A stretch of 40,785 bases of DNA. Source: a virus. Below the pieces are notes generated by a model. The model did no database searches, was not told the origin of the DNA, and was given only the letters and a program-made list of their open reading frames with translations. The translations under genes and the position numbers were made by a program. Below, piece by piece: positions 7,314 to 13,907 of this stretch. Each line of letters starts with the position of its first letter. Position 1 is the stretch's first letter. The stretch covers positions 1 through 40,785 of the IMG/VR virus record IMGVR_UViG_3300029915_000069; one strand, written 5' to 3'.

Positions 7314-8298
7314 CTTGGGTTGGGGAGAATCGGTTGCAGTAAGAAAAGCTTTCGTAGAAGCATCTGGAAATTTCTTTATACCTTTCAATAACAAAGATAT
7401 TGTGGAAATGGGATATACTCCTCATGAAGGAGATCCCGCCATGATTGAGGCCACACGTAAGGTTATAGAGCGTCAGACTGGTATTCGGTACGATTACATA
7501 GTTCTGACACACGGAGCCACAGGCGGCCTTCACGTTGCTCTAAATGCCCTCAAACAGCAGGTGAGATACGAATCAGTTGTCACTGCACCAGCACCTTTCT
7601 TTAGAATGTATCCTAGCATCATTAAAAGTGCAGGATTTGAGCATGAAGAAGAAGTTAATTTCTCTAAGATCGACCGAAGTGCTGTCATATTAGTAGATTC
7701 TCCTAGCAATCCTATCGGTAATTTGTGGACTGGAGACCTTGGAATGGTCAGGACAGACAATAAGATGGTGGTTTGGGATTCCGTGTATCATACAGGTTCC
7801 TATCTCCCTAAAATCCATTTACCGCCTCCAAATCATGTCTTGAATGTAGGCAGTTTTAGTAAGATGACCGGCATAAATGGCATTAGAGTAGGTTGGGTAG
7901 CGACCAACAACGGATCTCTCTATGAGCGCCTCAAAGAATGTGTTGCCACAGAATATTGCGGACTAAGCAGTGCCCAGAATCGCATCATTTTGGACTTAGT
8001 AAAACATTGCGACTGGGATGCTTTCGAACAGGGTGCAAGGCGCAAGTTAGATGGAAATCGCGAAGAATGGTCTAAATTAGAGAAATACTTTGGGGACACA
8101 ACCGTTTACCCAATTGGCATGTTTTATTATAGTAGAGCAGATCAGTCATGTAAAGATCTTCTAGATAGAGCGGGTATTACATATTTTCCTGGCTCAAAAC
8201 TTTACCACAATGATGATTTCATAAGAATCAATTTAGGCCAAGATGTAGAGTTAGTCAGAGATGCTGTAAAGGCTATTTTGGCGGAGGATAAGATATGA
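7300..8298 (+). CDS. PLP-dependent aminotransferase, class I/II fold
   Basis: A 332-residue fold-type I aminotransferase. Visible active-site parts: the phosphate loop GATGG at 72-76, SNPIG at 136-140 (Asn137), WDSVYHTG at 159-166 (Asp160 to the PLP nitrogen, Tyr163), the Schiff-base lysine in SFSK at 185-188, Arg196 in GIRVGW, and the carboxylate-binding Arg in FIRINLG near the C-terminus. All key residues are present, so it should be active. The substrate is unknown; the compact size resembles histidinol-phosphate or aspartate aminotransferases. The AGAGGAAAG site is inside the previous gene (14-base overlap), and it shares ATGA with the MazG-like gene. An aminotransferase beside nucleotide enzymes could feed an amino group into a modified nucleotide, but this is speculative. 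Confidence 0.9.
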   Translation: MTKFDLGWGESVAVRKAFVEASGNFFIPFNNKDIVEMGYTPHEGDPAMIEATRKVIERQTGIRYDYIVLTHGATGGLHVALNALKQQVRYESVVTAPAPFFRMYPSIIKSAGFEHEEEVNFSKIDRSAVILVDSPSNPIGNLWTGDLGMVRTDNKMVVWDSVYHTGSYLPKIHLPPPNHVLNVGSFSKMTGINGIRVGWVATNNGSLYERLKECVATEYCGLSSAQNRIILDLVKHCDWDAFEQGARRKLDGNREEWSKLEKYFGDTTVYPIGMFYYSRADQSCKDLLDRAGITYFPGSKLYHNDDFIRINLGQDVELVRDAVKAILAEDKI

Positions 8299-8726
8299 GT
8301 GAAGATATTCCAGAAGGCGTAAAACAAATAATGGGCTCCCTTAACGAATTTAGTCAGCAGTTTGAAGAACATCGAAAGCCAAAAGAAAAATTGGTTCGAG
8401 ATAATATGACAGAACTTTGCAACTCAACACCTGGTATGACACCAATGACATATCGTGTGGCTTCCGAAGAGGAAATGTACGGCCTTCTAATGAATAAACT
8501 ATATGAAGAAGTTGGAGAACTTGGGCACTTAATTTTCCATGAGCGCGGTAAGGGTACGAAGACTCTTCACGATCTAGGCGAAGAATTAGCCGATGTCAAA
8601 GAAGTTCTAGAAGCAATTGCTGTAAGTGCTGGCTTGTTTCCTACTGACATTGAAATTATCCAAAATGAGAAGAAAGCCAAAAAAGGCGCATTCAAGAAAC
8701 GTATCGTATGGGATGGCAATTTATGA
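8295..8726 (+). CDS. MazG-like NTP pyrophosphohydrolase
   Basis: A 143-residue all-alpha NTP pyrophosphohydrolase of the MazG / phosphoribosyl-ATP pyrophosphohydrolase superfamily. After a helical N-terminus comes KLVRDNMTEL (43-52), typical of this branch. The metal site is complete: YEEVGEL on one helix (EExxE) and GEELADVKEV on the next (ExxD), and the family's end motif KKGAFKKRIVW is present. It releases pyrophosphate from an NTP or dNTP. Phage relatives clean the nucleotide pool or lower (p)ppGpp, and one type (MazZ) supplies dGMP for diaminopurine genomes. A strong GGAGG site precedes it, with 4-base overlaps on both sides. Confidence 0.85.
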   Translation: MSEDIPEGVKQIMGSLNEFSQQFEEHRKPKEKLVRDNMTELCNSTPGMTPMTYRVASEEEMYGLLMNKLYEEVGELGHLIFHERGKGTKTLHDLGEELADVKEVLEAIAVSAGLFPTDIEIIQNEKKAKKGAFKKRIVWDGNL

Positions 8727-9007
8727 GTTGGTATAAAGACAGAGATTTTCCAGAATTAAAAAGAGATGTACACAACGAGCCTAGCGAAATCTTAGCTATT
8801 ATTCCCAATCCAAAAGAATTAGATGCGGTCATTAAGGCTCATAATGATGAGGTTTTACAACTCCTAAATCTTGCTGAGGAATGGCGAGATGCTTATAACG
8901 ATGAGACTAAAAGATTAAAGATTGAAAATGTTCATCTCAAACAAACAATTGAAGATTTAGAATATGATTTTAATGCCAGAATAAGAGAAAGAGAAGATGA
9001 TAACTGA
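8723..9007 (+). CDS. Coiled-coil protein, unknown
   Basis: Start placed at ATG 8723, which shares ATGA with the MazG-like stop; an upstream in-frame ATG at 8708 would overlap more and has no better binding site. The 94-residue product has a short acidic N-terminus and a long helix from about residue 32 to 90 with heptad-like spacing (ETKRLKIENVHLKQTIEDLE), so it probably forms a coiled-coil dimer. No enzyme motif. It is the last clear gene of the operon. Confidence 0.7.
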   Translation: MSWYKDRDFPELKRDVHNEPSEILAIIPNPKELDAVIKAHNDEVLQLLNLAEEWRDAYNDETKRLKIENVHLKQTIEDLEYDFNARIREREDDN

Positions 9008-9068
9008 TTTGGCTTGGACCATCATCGCATTTTTTGTGATTAGTGCCTTCGTATTATTTTTAGGCTAA
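8997..9068 (+). CDS. 23-residue membrane peptide
   Basis: A tiny ORF: MITDLAWTIIAFFVISAFVLFLG, a single hydrophobic helix from residue 5 to the end. A purine-rich AGAGAAAGAGAAG stretch before the ATG can serve as ribosome binding site. It overlaps the previous gene by 11 bases, like other genes here, and its stop runs 9 bases into the convergent protease gene. Such peptides can affect membranes or lysis. The evidence is composition, spacing and start signal only; a chance ORF is possible. Confidence 0.45.
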   Translation: MITDLAWTIIAFFVISAFVLFLG

Positions 9069-9836
9069 TCTGTAAGTCCAAAAATCTTCTGCCAAATTGG
9101 GATTTGTAACGAAACTATAGGGTAAATAAAAATAACCTTTATCTCCCCAATCTGCTCCCCAACTATTTCTGCATATTAGCCAACTGTTTTTATCATCGAA
9201 GCCAACGCAAGTAATTTCGTGACCTCCTTGACAACTTTCAGAAGGTAAAGGAAGAGGCACTTTCCCAGTTTGAGCTACTTGTTCGCTTTCAAATGAATCA
9301 TAGACATCAATGCCCATGATAAAAGGGTAACCATTGGCCAAACAATCCTTCATTTGATCCAAACTAACAATTCTAAAATTATCTTTGATTTTATTGTTTG
9401 CTGCGCTTTTATAGCAATCATCTGAGGGCTTAACCGTCATATCATTATTGGTATAAGGCCACATACTTTCTGGGCAGACCCCATATTGGCTTAAAGCAAA
9501 AATGATATCTCTTAATTCCGCTCCAGAATCTTGCTGAACCGTATTCTCATCTGTACGCTCGTTATAGTAAACAAACTGCCTACTACCAGGAGCAAATACC
9601 GATAAGGGATCTACGTGTGGGTTTACAATTCTTATATTTTTTAATTGAAGAAAATCGTAAACACCAGATACAGATGCTTGGGCTGTACAACTACCTTCTT
9701 GGCCCTGATCTACAACTGGGGGACAAAGATGTCTTAAGTCAACCAATGAAGGCAATGATCCTTGAAAACTATTCTGGTAAATAGGATCTGAAATATTCTT
9801 TGAATCTTTCATCCGAGAATAGTTGTATTTTTTCAT
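9060..9836 (-). CDS. Papain-family (C1A) cysteine protease
   Basis: A 258-residue papain-like protease with the full catalytic set: Gln44 in VVDQGQEGSCTA, Cys50 in the same motif, His in GGHEITCVGFDD, and Asn in CRNSWGADWGDKGYFY. The frame extends 36 codons upstream into the adhesin gene, but MKKYNYSR at 9836 is the likely start, 4 bases after the adhesin stop. No signal peptide is visible; residues 1-28 could be a short pro-region. It is the last gene of the GIY-YIG/adhesin unit and has no strong ribosome binding site, so it is probably coupled to the adhesin. It may act on fibre proteins during assembly or on host surface proteins as a virion part; the sequence does not decide which. Confidence 0.85.
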   Translation of the reverse strand: MKKYNYSRMKDSKNISDPIYQNSFQGSLPSLVDLRHLCPPVVDQGQEGSCTAQASVSGVYDFLQLKNIRIVNPHVDPLSVFAPGSRQFVYYNERTDENTVQQDSGAELRDIIFALSQYGVCPESMWPYTNNDMTVKPSDDCYKSAANNKIKDNFRIVSLDQMKDCLANGYPFIMGIDVYDSFESEQVAQTGKVPLPLPSESCQGGHEITCVGFDDKNSWLICRNSWGADWGDKGYFYLPYSFVTNPNLAEDFWTYRLA

Positions 9837-9840
9837 ACAA

Positions 9841-12246
9841 TTATTGATAGAACTCTTCAACAGCAATATAACCTGATCCACCGTTACCACCAGTTTGGCC
9901 ACTAGTACCCGCTCCGCCCCCATTTCCGCCAGCACCAACTGCATAACTATATGTTCCTGATGGATTATTGATAATCGCTACTATCCCTCCACCTGATCCT
10001 CCGCCGCTTCCAGTGACTTGATTAATTATATTGTTACCGCCTCCGCCTGAACCACCACCACCCGTATTGGATGGAGCATTGATGCCTGGGTTTGCAGAAT
10101 ATACTTGAGCGGCTCCACCACCGAGCATTGAGGATCCTCCAATACCGCCAGATAAGACCACTGTAGTCCCACTATCCGACATTGCACTACCACCGCCGCC
10201 ACCCGTTACTGCTACAACTTGAACGGCTGGACTTGAAACCGTAACAGTTCCACCAGTTGCCCCAGGAGAACCATAAACTCCTTGGATACCTCCATTGGCT
10301 GTCAATAAACTTGTTCCGAATGTAGTAGTACCGCCAGCTGTGGCAACTGAACCAGTTGCTGTTCCGCTACCGGCTCCGCCACCACCACCGCCTACCATTG
10401 TTACTTTGATATATAGTGGAGTTCTTGGAGAAGTAGGAGTAGTATATGTTCCAGAACCTGAAGTAAATTTTTGAACTGTTGGTGCTGTAAGATTTGCATT
10501 ACTTAGAAGTCCAGTAATAGTTGTAGCAGTTCCTACTGAACCGTTAGCATAGTATTCTGTTACTTCTATGTAACCAGAGCCACCTGCTCCACCTGCGCTC
10601 ATACTGGTTCCTGCTGTACCACCTGTACCCGCTGTGCCAATTGAGTAAGAATAGGTTGCTGAAGGTGCTAGGATAATAGCTTCAATATAACCACCTGCTC
10701 CACCACCTGATCCTGCGTATCCAGTAGCACTTCCGGTACCGCTGCCACCACCGCCAGAACCAGTATTAGCTATTGCTGCAAATCCTACAGCACCGGTTGC
10801 GCCACCCGCTTGAGATCCACCTTGACCACCGAAAGGTGATGCAGCTCCAGATCCTCCAGGTTGTCCTGTAGTTGCGTTTCCTATACCTTGGCCTGATCCA
10901 CCTTGAACTGCGACAACTTGTAACACAGTAGAACTACTTGTTACAGTTGCTGTGCCACCTGGGCCACCACCACCAGTACCAACGCCGCCACCAGTACCAC
11001 CGACTGCTGTCAATAGACTTGTTCCGAATGTAGTAGTACCACCTGTACCGCCTGTACCAGCGTTTTGTGTGCTCGCGAGTTCCGATCCACCTCCGCCACC
11101 ACCACCGCCAACTAATTTAACTTGTATGTAAATTACGTTTGCTGGAGTGGTATATGTTCCTGATCCAGATAAGAATTTTTGAACTGTTGGGGTATAAGCT
11201 CCGCCACCATTTGCTGCCGCAGCAGTTGGAGCATAAAATTCAGTAACGATAACGACACCGCTACCACCAGCAGCACCTGCGTCGGCACCACCACTAGCTG
11301 CACCACCTGCTCCACCACCACCAATTGAATAAGCGTAAGAGGCTAAAGGAGAAGTAATAATGGCTTTGATGTAACCACCAGCACCGCCTCCGGCACCACC
11401 ACCAAAGGAACTACTACCACCTTGTCCACCGCCACCAGAACCTGAGTTAGGTATACCGGGAGTAGGAGAATTTACGCCCGTGCCTGGAACTGTATTGTTA
11501 AGTCCACCGCAACCTGCGCCGCCAAATGGAGTAACTCCACCGTTACCTCCGCCTGACGCTCCAGTTGCTCCGAATATCGATTGTGGATTACCAGAGCCTC
11601 CTTGCAATGCTATCAATGCTACCGCAGGAGAATTTACAGTTACTGTACCACCGTTTGATATTCCGCCTGAGCCTGCTCCTCCACCGTTCGCGCCACCACC
11701 ACCATTAGCGGTTAATAAACTTGTTCCGAAAGTAGTCGCAGAACCATTGCTACCGGCGTTTGATGAACCGGCATTTTCTCCACCACCACCACCACCAACC
11801 ATTTCAACTTGAATGAAGAGAACGTTTGCTGGAGTAGTATATGTTCCAGAACCTGATAAAAATCTTTGAACTGTTGGAGAATACGGACCTGCACCTGCTG
11901 CTGCAGAAGATGAAAGAACTGCCCAAGTACCTGCAGACGTAGCATTAGTTTGAAGAACGATGAAAAGGGATGTGTGTGCTGCAATGGTACTGTAATTTGT
12001 TCCAAATGCATCGGTGAATGCTCCGCCGCCGTTAAACTCTAAGGTAAGGTTTCCAGTTGATTGATTGAATATTTCGTATTTTTGACCAACGACCATTGTA
12101 GTCGCGTTAGGCAAAACAATAGTTTGGGTTGTTGAACCCGTAAAAATTTCAATTTGTTTTGAGGTATTGACTAGCGTAGTTGTACCAGCCGCTGTTGCGG
12201 TGATTGCGATCTGCTCTACTAAGCCTCCGAGTTGGAACGTAGCCAT
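9841..12246 (-). CDS. Glycine-rich tail adhesin with three tandem repeats
   Basis: An 801-residue structural protein. Residues 1-120 form a beta domain (MATFQLGGLVEQIAITATAA and a TIVLPNATTMVVGQKYEIFN stretch typical of fibre modules). Three repeats of about 230 residues follow, starting near 122, 351 and 590. Each opens with PTVQKFLSGSGTYTTPANV and a strand ending in VGGGGGGG, continues with FGTSLLTANGG and long GGxGG runs, and closes with a strand like GSGYIEVTEYY. This glycine-rich domain is known from tail fibres, where polyglycine helices can carry receptor-binding loops. It has a good AAAGGAG site. A receptor-binding tip role is likely. The antisense strand shows proline-rich ORFs, an artefact of GGN codons. 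Confidence 0.8.
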   Translation of the reverse strand: MATFQLGGLVEQIAITATAAGTTTLVNTSKQIEIFTGSTTQTIVLPNATTMVVGQKYEIFNQSTGNLTLEFNGGGAFTDAFGTNYSTIAAHTSLFIVLQTNATSAGTWAVLSSSAAAGAGPYSPTVQRFLSGSGTYTTPANVLFIQVEMVGGGGGGENAGSSNAGSNGSATTFGTSLLTANGGGGANGGGAGSGGISNGGTVTVNSPAVALIALQGGSGNPQSIFGATGASGGGNGGVTPFGGAGCGGLNNTVPGTGVNSPTPGIPNSGSGGGGQGGSSSFGGGAGGGAGGYIKAIITSPLASYAYSIGGGGAGGAASGGADAGAAGGSGVVIVTEFYAPTAAAANGGGAYTPTVQKFLSGSGTYTTPANVIYIQVKLVGGGGGGGGSELASTQNAGTGGTGGTTTFGTSLLTAVGGTGGGVGTGGGGPGGTATVTSSSTVLQVVAVQGGSGQGIGNATTGQPGGSGAASPFGGQGGSQAGGATGAVGFAAIANTGSGGGGSGTGSATGYAGSGGGAGGYIEAIILAPSATYSYSIGTAGTGGTAGTSMSAGGAGGSGYIEVTEYYANGSVGTATTITGLLSNANLTAPTVQKFTSGSGTYTTPTSPRTPLYIKVTMVGGGGGGAGSGTATGSVATAGGTTTFGTSLLTANGGIQGVYGSPGATGGTVTVSSPAVQVVAVTGGGGGSAMSDSGTTVVLSGGIGGSSMLGGGAAQVYSANPGINAPSNTGGGGSGGGGNNIINQVTGSGGGSGGGIVAIINNPSGTYSYAVGAGGNGGGAGTSGQTGGNGGSGYIAVEEFYQ

Positions 12247-12259
12247 AAAACTCCTTTAA

Positions 12260-12799
12260 TTACAGATATTTGAATCTGAATCCTTTTGTATGTGAATAAA
12301 TATTGTTACAAACTTTACTTACTGCAGATGGGTCCAAGCCCAAATATTTGGCCGCATTATTGGCAGAAACGTATTTCCTAGAATCATTAAAGCAAAGAAC
12401 AGGTTTTGCACTACCAGAACTTTTACCCCAATTTGGATGCTTGGTTTTATCTGAAAGCATTTTTTTTCTAGATTCAGATTGTTTTCTTTTTGTTTCTTCA
12501 GAGCGTATTTTGTTTTTCCCACCTGATTCAGCATTGTATCCATTTGGAACTAAACTATTGAATTTATTAATATAAAATTGTTCTTTTTTATTTAAATCTT
12601 CCAAATCAACTGCCCTATCTACAAAATAAAAGTCAAAATTTTCAAATCCGTAACTAGCAACGGCATTATGGAACGGTAAATTATTGGTTCTTTTAGAGGC
12701 AGCATATTTATGCTCTCTAATGCGTTCGTTCAAACTCCTAATGGTTTGTCCTATATACGCCTTACCGTTAATTTTATTAACCGCTCTATAAATAATCAT
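12260..12799 (-). CDS. GIY-YIG homing endonuclease with NUMOD domains
   Basis: A 179-residue endonuclease. The GIY-YIG module is at 1-95 (IIYRAVNKINGKAYIGQT with the paired Tyr-Tyr-Gly signature, the Arg in LNERIREH, and the catalytic Glu in NAESGG). It is followed by a NUMOD3-like DNA-binding motif SEETKRKQSESRKKM (about 99-113) and a NUMOD1-like helix-turn-helix tail (KPVLCFN ... SANNAAKYLGLDPSAVSKV). This is the make-up of a free-standing homing endonuclease, which cuts phage genomes lacking its gene. It lies between two fibre genes and behind a CAATCTTA element, and its composition is more AT-rich and less repetitive than its neighbours. Selfish insertion is likely. Confidence 0.9.
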   Translation of the reverse strand: MIIYRAVNKINGKAYIGQTIRSLNERIREHKYAASKRTNNLPFHNAVASYGFENFDFYFVDRAVDLEDLNKKEQFYINKFNSLVPNGYNAESGGKNKIRSEETKRKQSESRKKMLSDKTKHPNWGKSSGSAKPVLCFNDSRKYVSANNAAKYLGLDPSAVSKVCNNIYSHTKGFRFKYL

Positions 12800-12825
12800 A
12801 TATCCTTACCTGTATATATATATCA

Positions 12826-12833
12826 TAAGATTG
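12826..12833 (-). promoter_or_regulatory. CAATCTTA octamer before the GIY-YIG/adhesin unit
   Basis: On the minus strand this reads GACAATCTTA, right after the stop of the upstream fibre gene and 26 bases before the GIY-YIG start. It is followed by TGATATATATATAC. It is one of six exact copies before minus-strand transcription units; the role is inferred to be late promoter or leader element. Confidence 0.5.
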
Positions 12834-12840
12834 TCGGCCC

Positions 12841-13890
12841 TTATTGAAATCCGGCAAGTTGCCATGCAACACGATAATTATTCGTATCTACGGGCATATT
12901 CCATTTAACGGTAAAGGTCGTAGTAGTCTTGTTTGTCACAGTAATTGGTTGAAATTGTGGGGTAGCGTCGGTATAATTAGCCAATTCTGCAGTAACTACA
13001 TAACTACTTGAACTCATGGGAACATTTAAAGTAATGGTAGCCGTTACTTCGCCCATAGTTAAAGGAAATTCCCCTACTTGCTCGATTGTACCGGCACCAA
13101 CTAAATAATCGAGTTTGTAATTTGCCGTATCTAGAGGCATATTCCAGGTAGCAGTGAATCCCGTAGTTGTTTTGTTGGTAATTGTAATCGGCTGAAATTC
13201 TGGATCAGGATCAGTAGTATTTACCAATTGTGCGATTACCACATAGGTATTACTGCCTTGAGGAGTAACAAAAGTAACATTTACAGTAGTAGTACCTTGG
13301 CTTAGAGCGACCTCATTAGCTGCTCCGCCTCCGCCACCACCTGATCCGCCTCCACCAACAAATTGAAAAATAGTGCTTTGGGTAATATTTTGAATGGTTC
13401 CAGCATTATTAAAAATTGTAATATATGCAAATGGAAGAGTGCTATTTAAAGGAGTGGGAATTGCTGCATCTGCCGCAATAGCATTAGGAGTACCAGTAGT
13501 AGCAATTAAATTACCACTTTGATCCAGGGATAAAAGAACTTGCATGTACTCATTTGATGGCAAAGTAAGTAATGTAGAGCCCCCAGTTGAAGTCGTAATA
13601 TTTCCACCGCTAGCAGAAGGAAAAGTTACTGTTCCAGAAGCGAAAGCAGGAATAACATTATTAATAAAAGAGATTGATCTATTTCTATTGGATTCAGGAT
13701 TTGAAACAATAGCTGGTCCAATATCTACTACTAGACTTGGAGTGCTTGTTGCATCAACTCTAAGTGGCACAGTAAGATCTGCATTAATTGAAGCAAGTAA
13801 AATATCTAAGGTTTCACCGGCAACATATGGGAATAGTTGCTGGAGGATCCCTCTATACTCTATCTGTCTTGCATCTAACTCGATACTCAT
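12841..13890 (-). CDS. Tail fibre protein with two C-terminal repeat domains
   Basis: A 349-residue fibre or adhesin subunit. The N-terminal 180 residues are a beta domain seen in virion proteins (a helix with QQLFPYVAGETLDILLAS, then strands up to the STIFQFVGGGG stretch). A glycine linker (GGGGSGGGGGG) follows, then two copies of a beta domain of about 75 residues, with cores NTTDPDPEFQPITITNKTTT and NYTDATPQFQPITVTNKTTT, each ending with a WNMP-NY motif. The same domain ends the 1427-residue fibre next door. It follows that gene by 17 bases, with AAGG before its ATG and a TGATATAA box, so it may be co-transcribed or have its own start. A receptor-contact role is inferred. Confidence 0.75.
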   Translation of the reverse strand: MSIELDARQIEYRGILQQLFPYVAGETLDILLASINADLTVPLRVDATSTPSLVVDIGPAIVSNPESNRNRSISFINNVIPAFASGTVTFPSASGGNITTSTGGSTLLTLPSNEYMQVLLSLDQSGNLIATTGTPNAIAADAAIPTPLNSTLPFAYITIFNNAGTIQNITQSTIFQFVGGGGSGGGGGGAANEVALSQGTTTVNVTFVTPQGSNTYVVIAQLVNTTDPDPEFQPITITNKTTTGFTATWNMPLDTANYKLDYLVGAGTIEQVGEFPLTMGEVTATITLNVPMSSSSYVVTAELANYTDATPQFQPITVTNKTTTTFTVKWNMPVDTNNYRVAWQLAGFQ

Positions 13891-13907
13891 ATAAACCTTA
13901 TATCACA

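Noticed and set aside
9837-9944. Upstream extension of the protease gene (36 extra codons)
   Set aside because: It overlaps the adhesin gene in another frame and reads as low-complexity hydrophobic text; the MKKYNYSR start after the adhesin stop is more natural.
11480-11812. Proline-rich plus-strand ORF opposite the glycine-rich adhesin
   Set aside because: Antisense of GGN codons gives CCN (proline). There is no start signal, and the adhesin on the other strand is clearly the gene.
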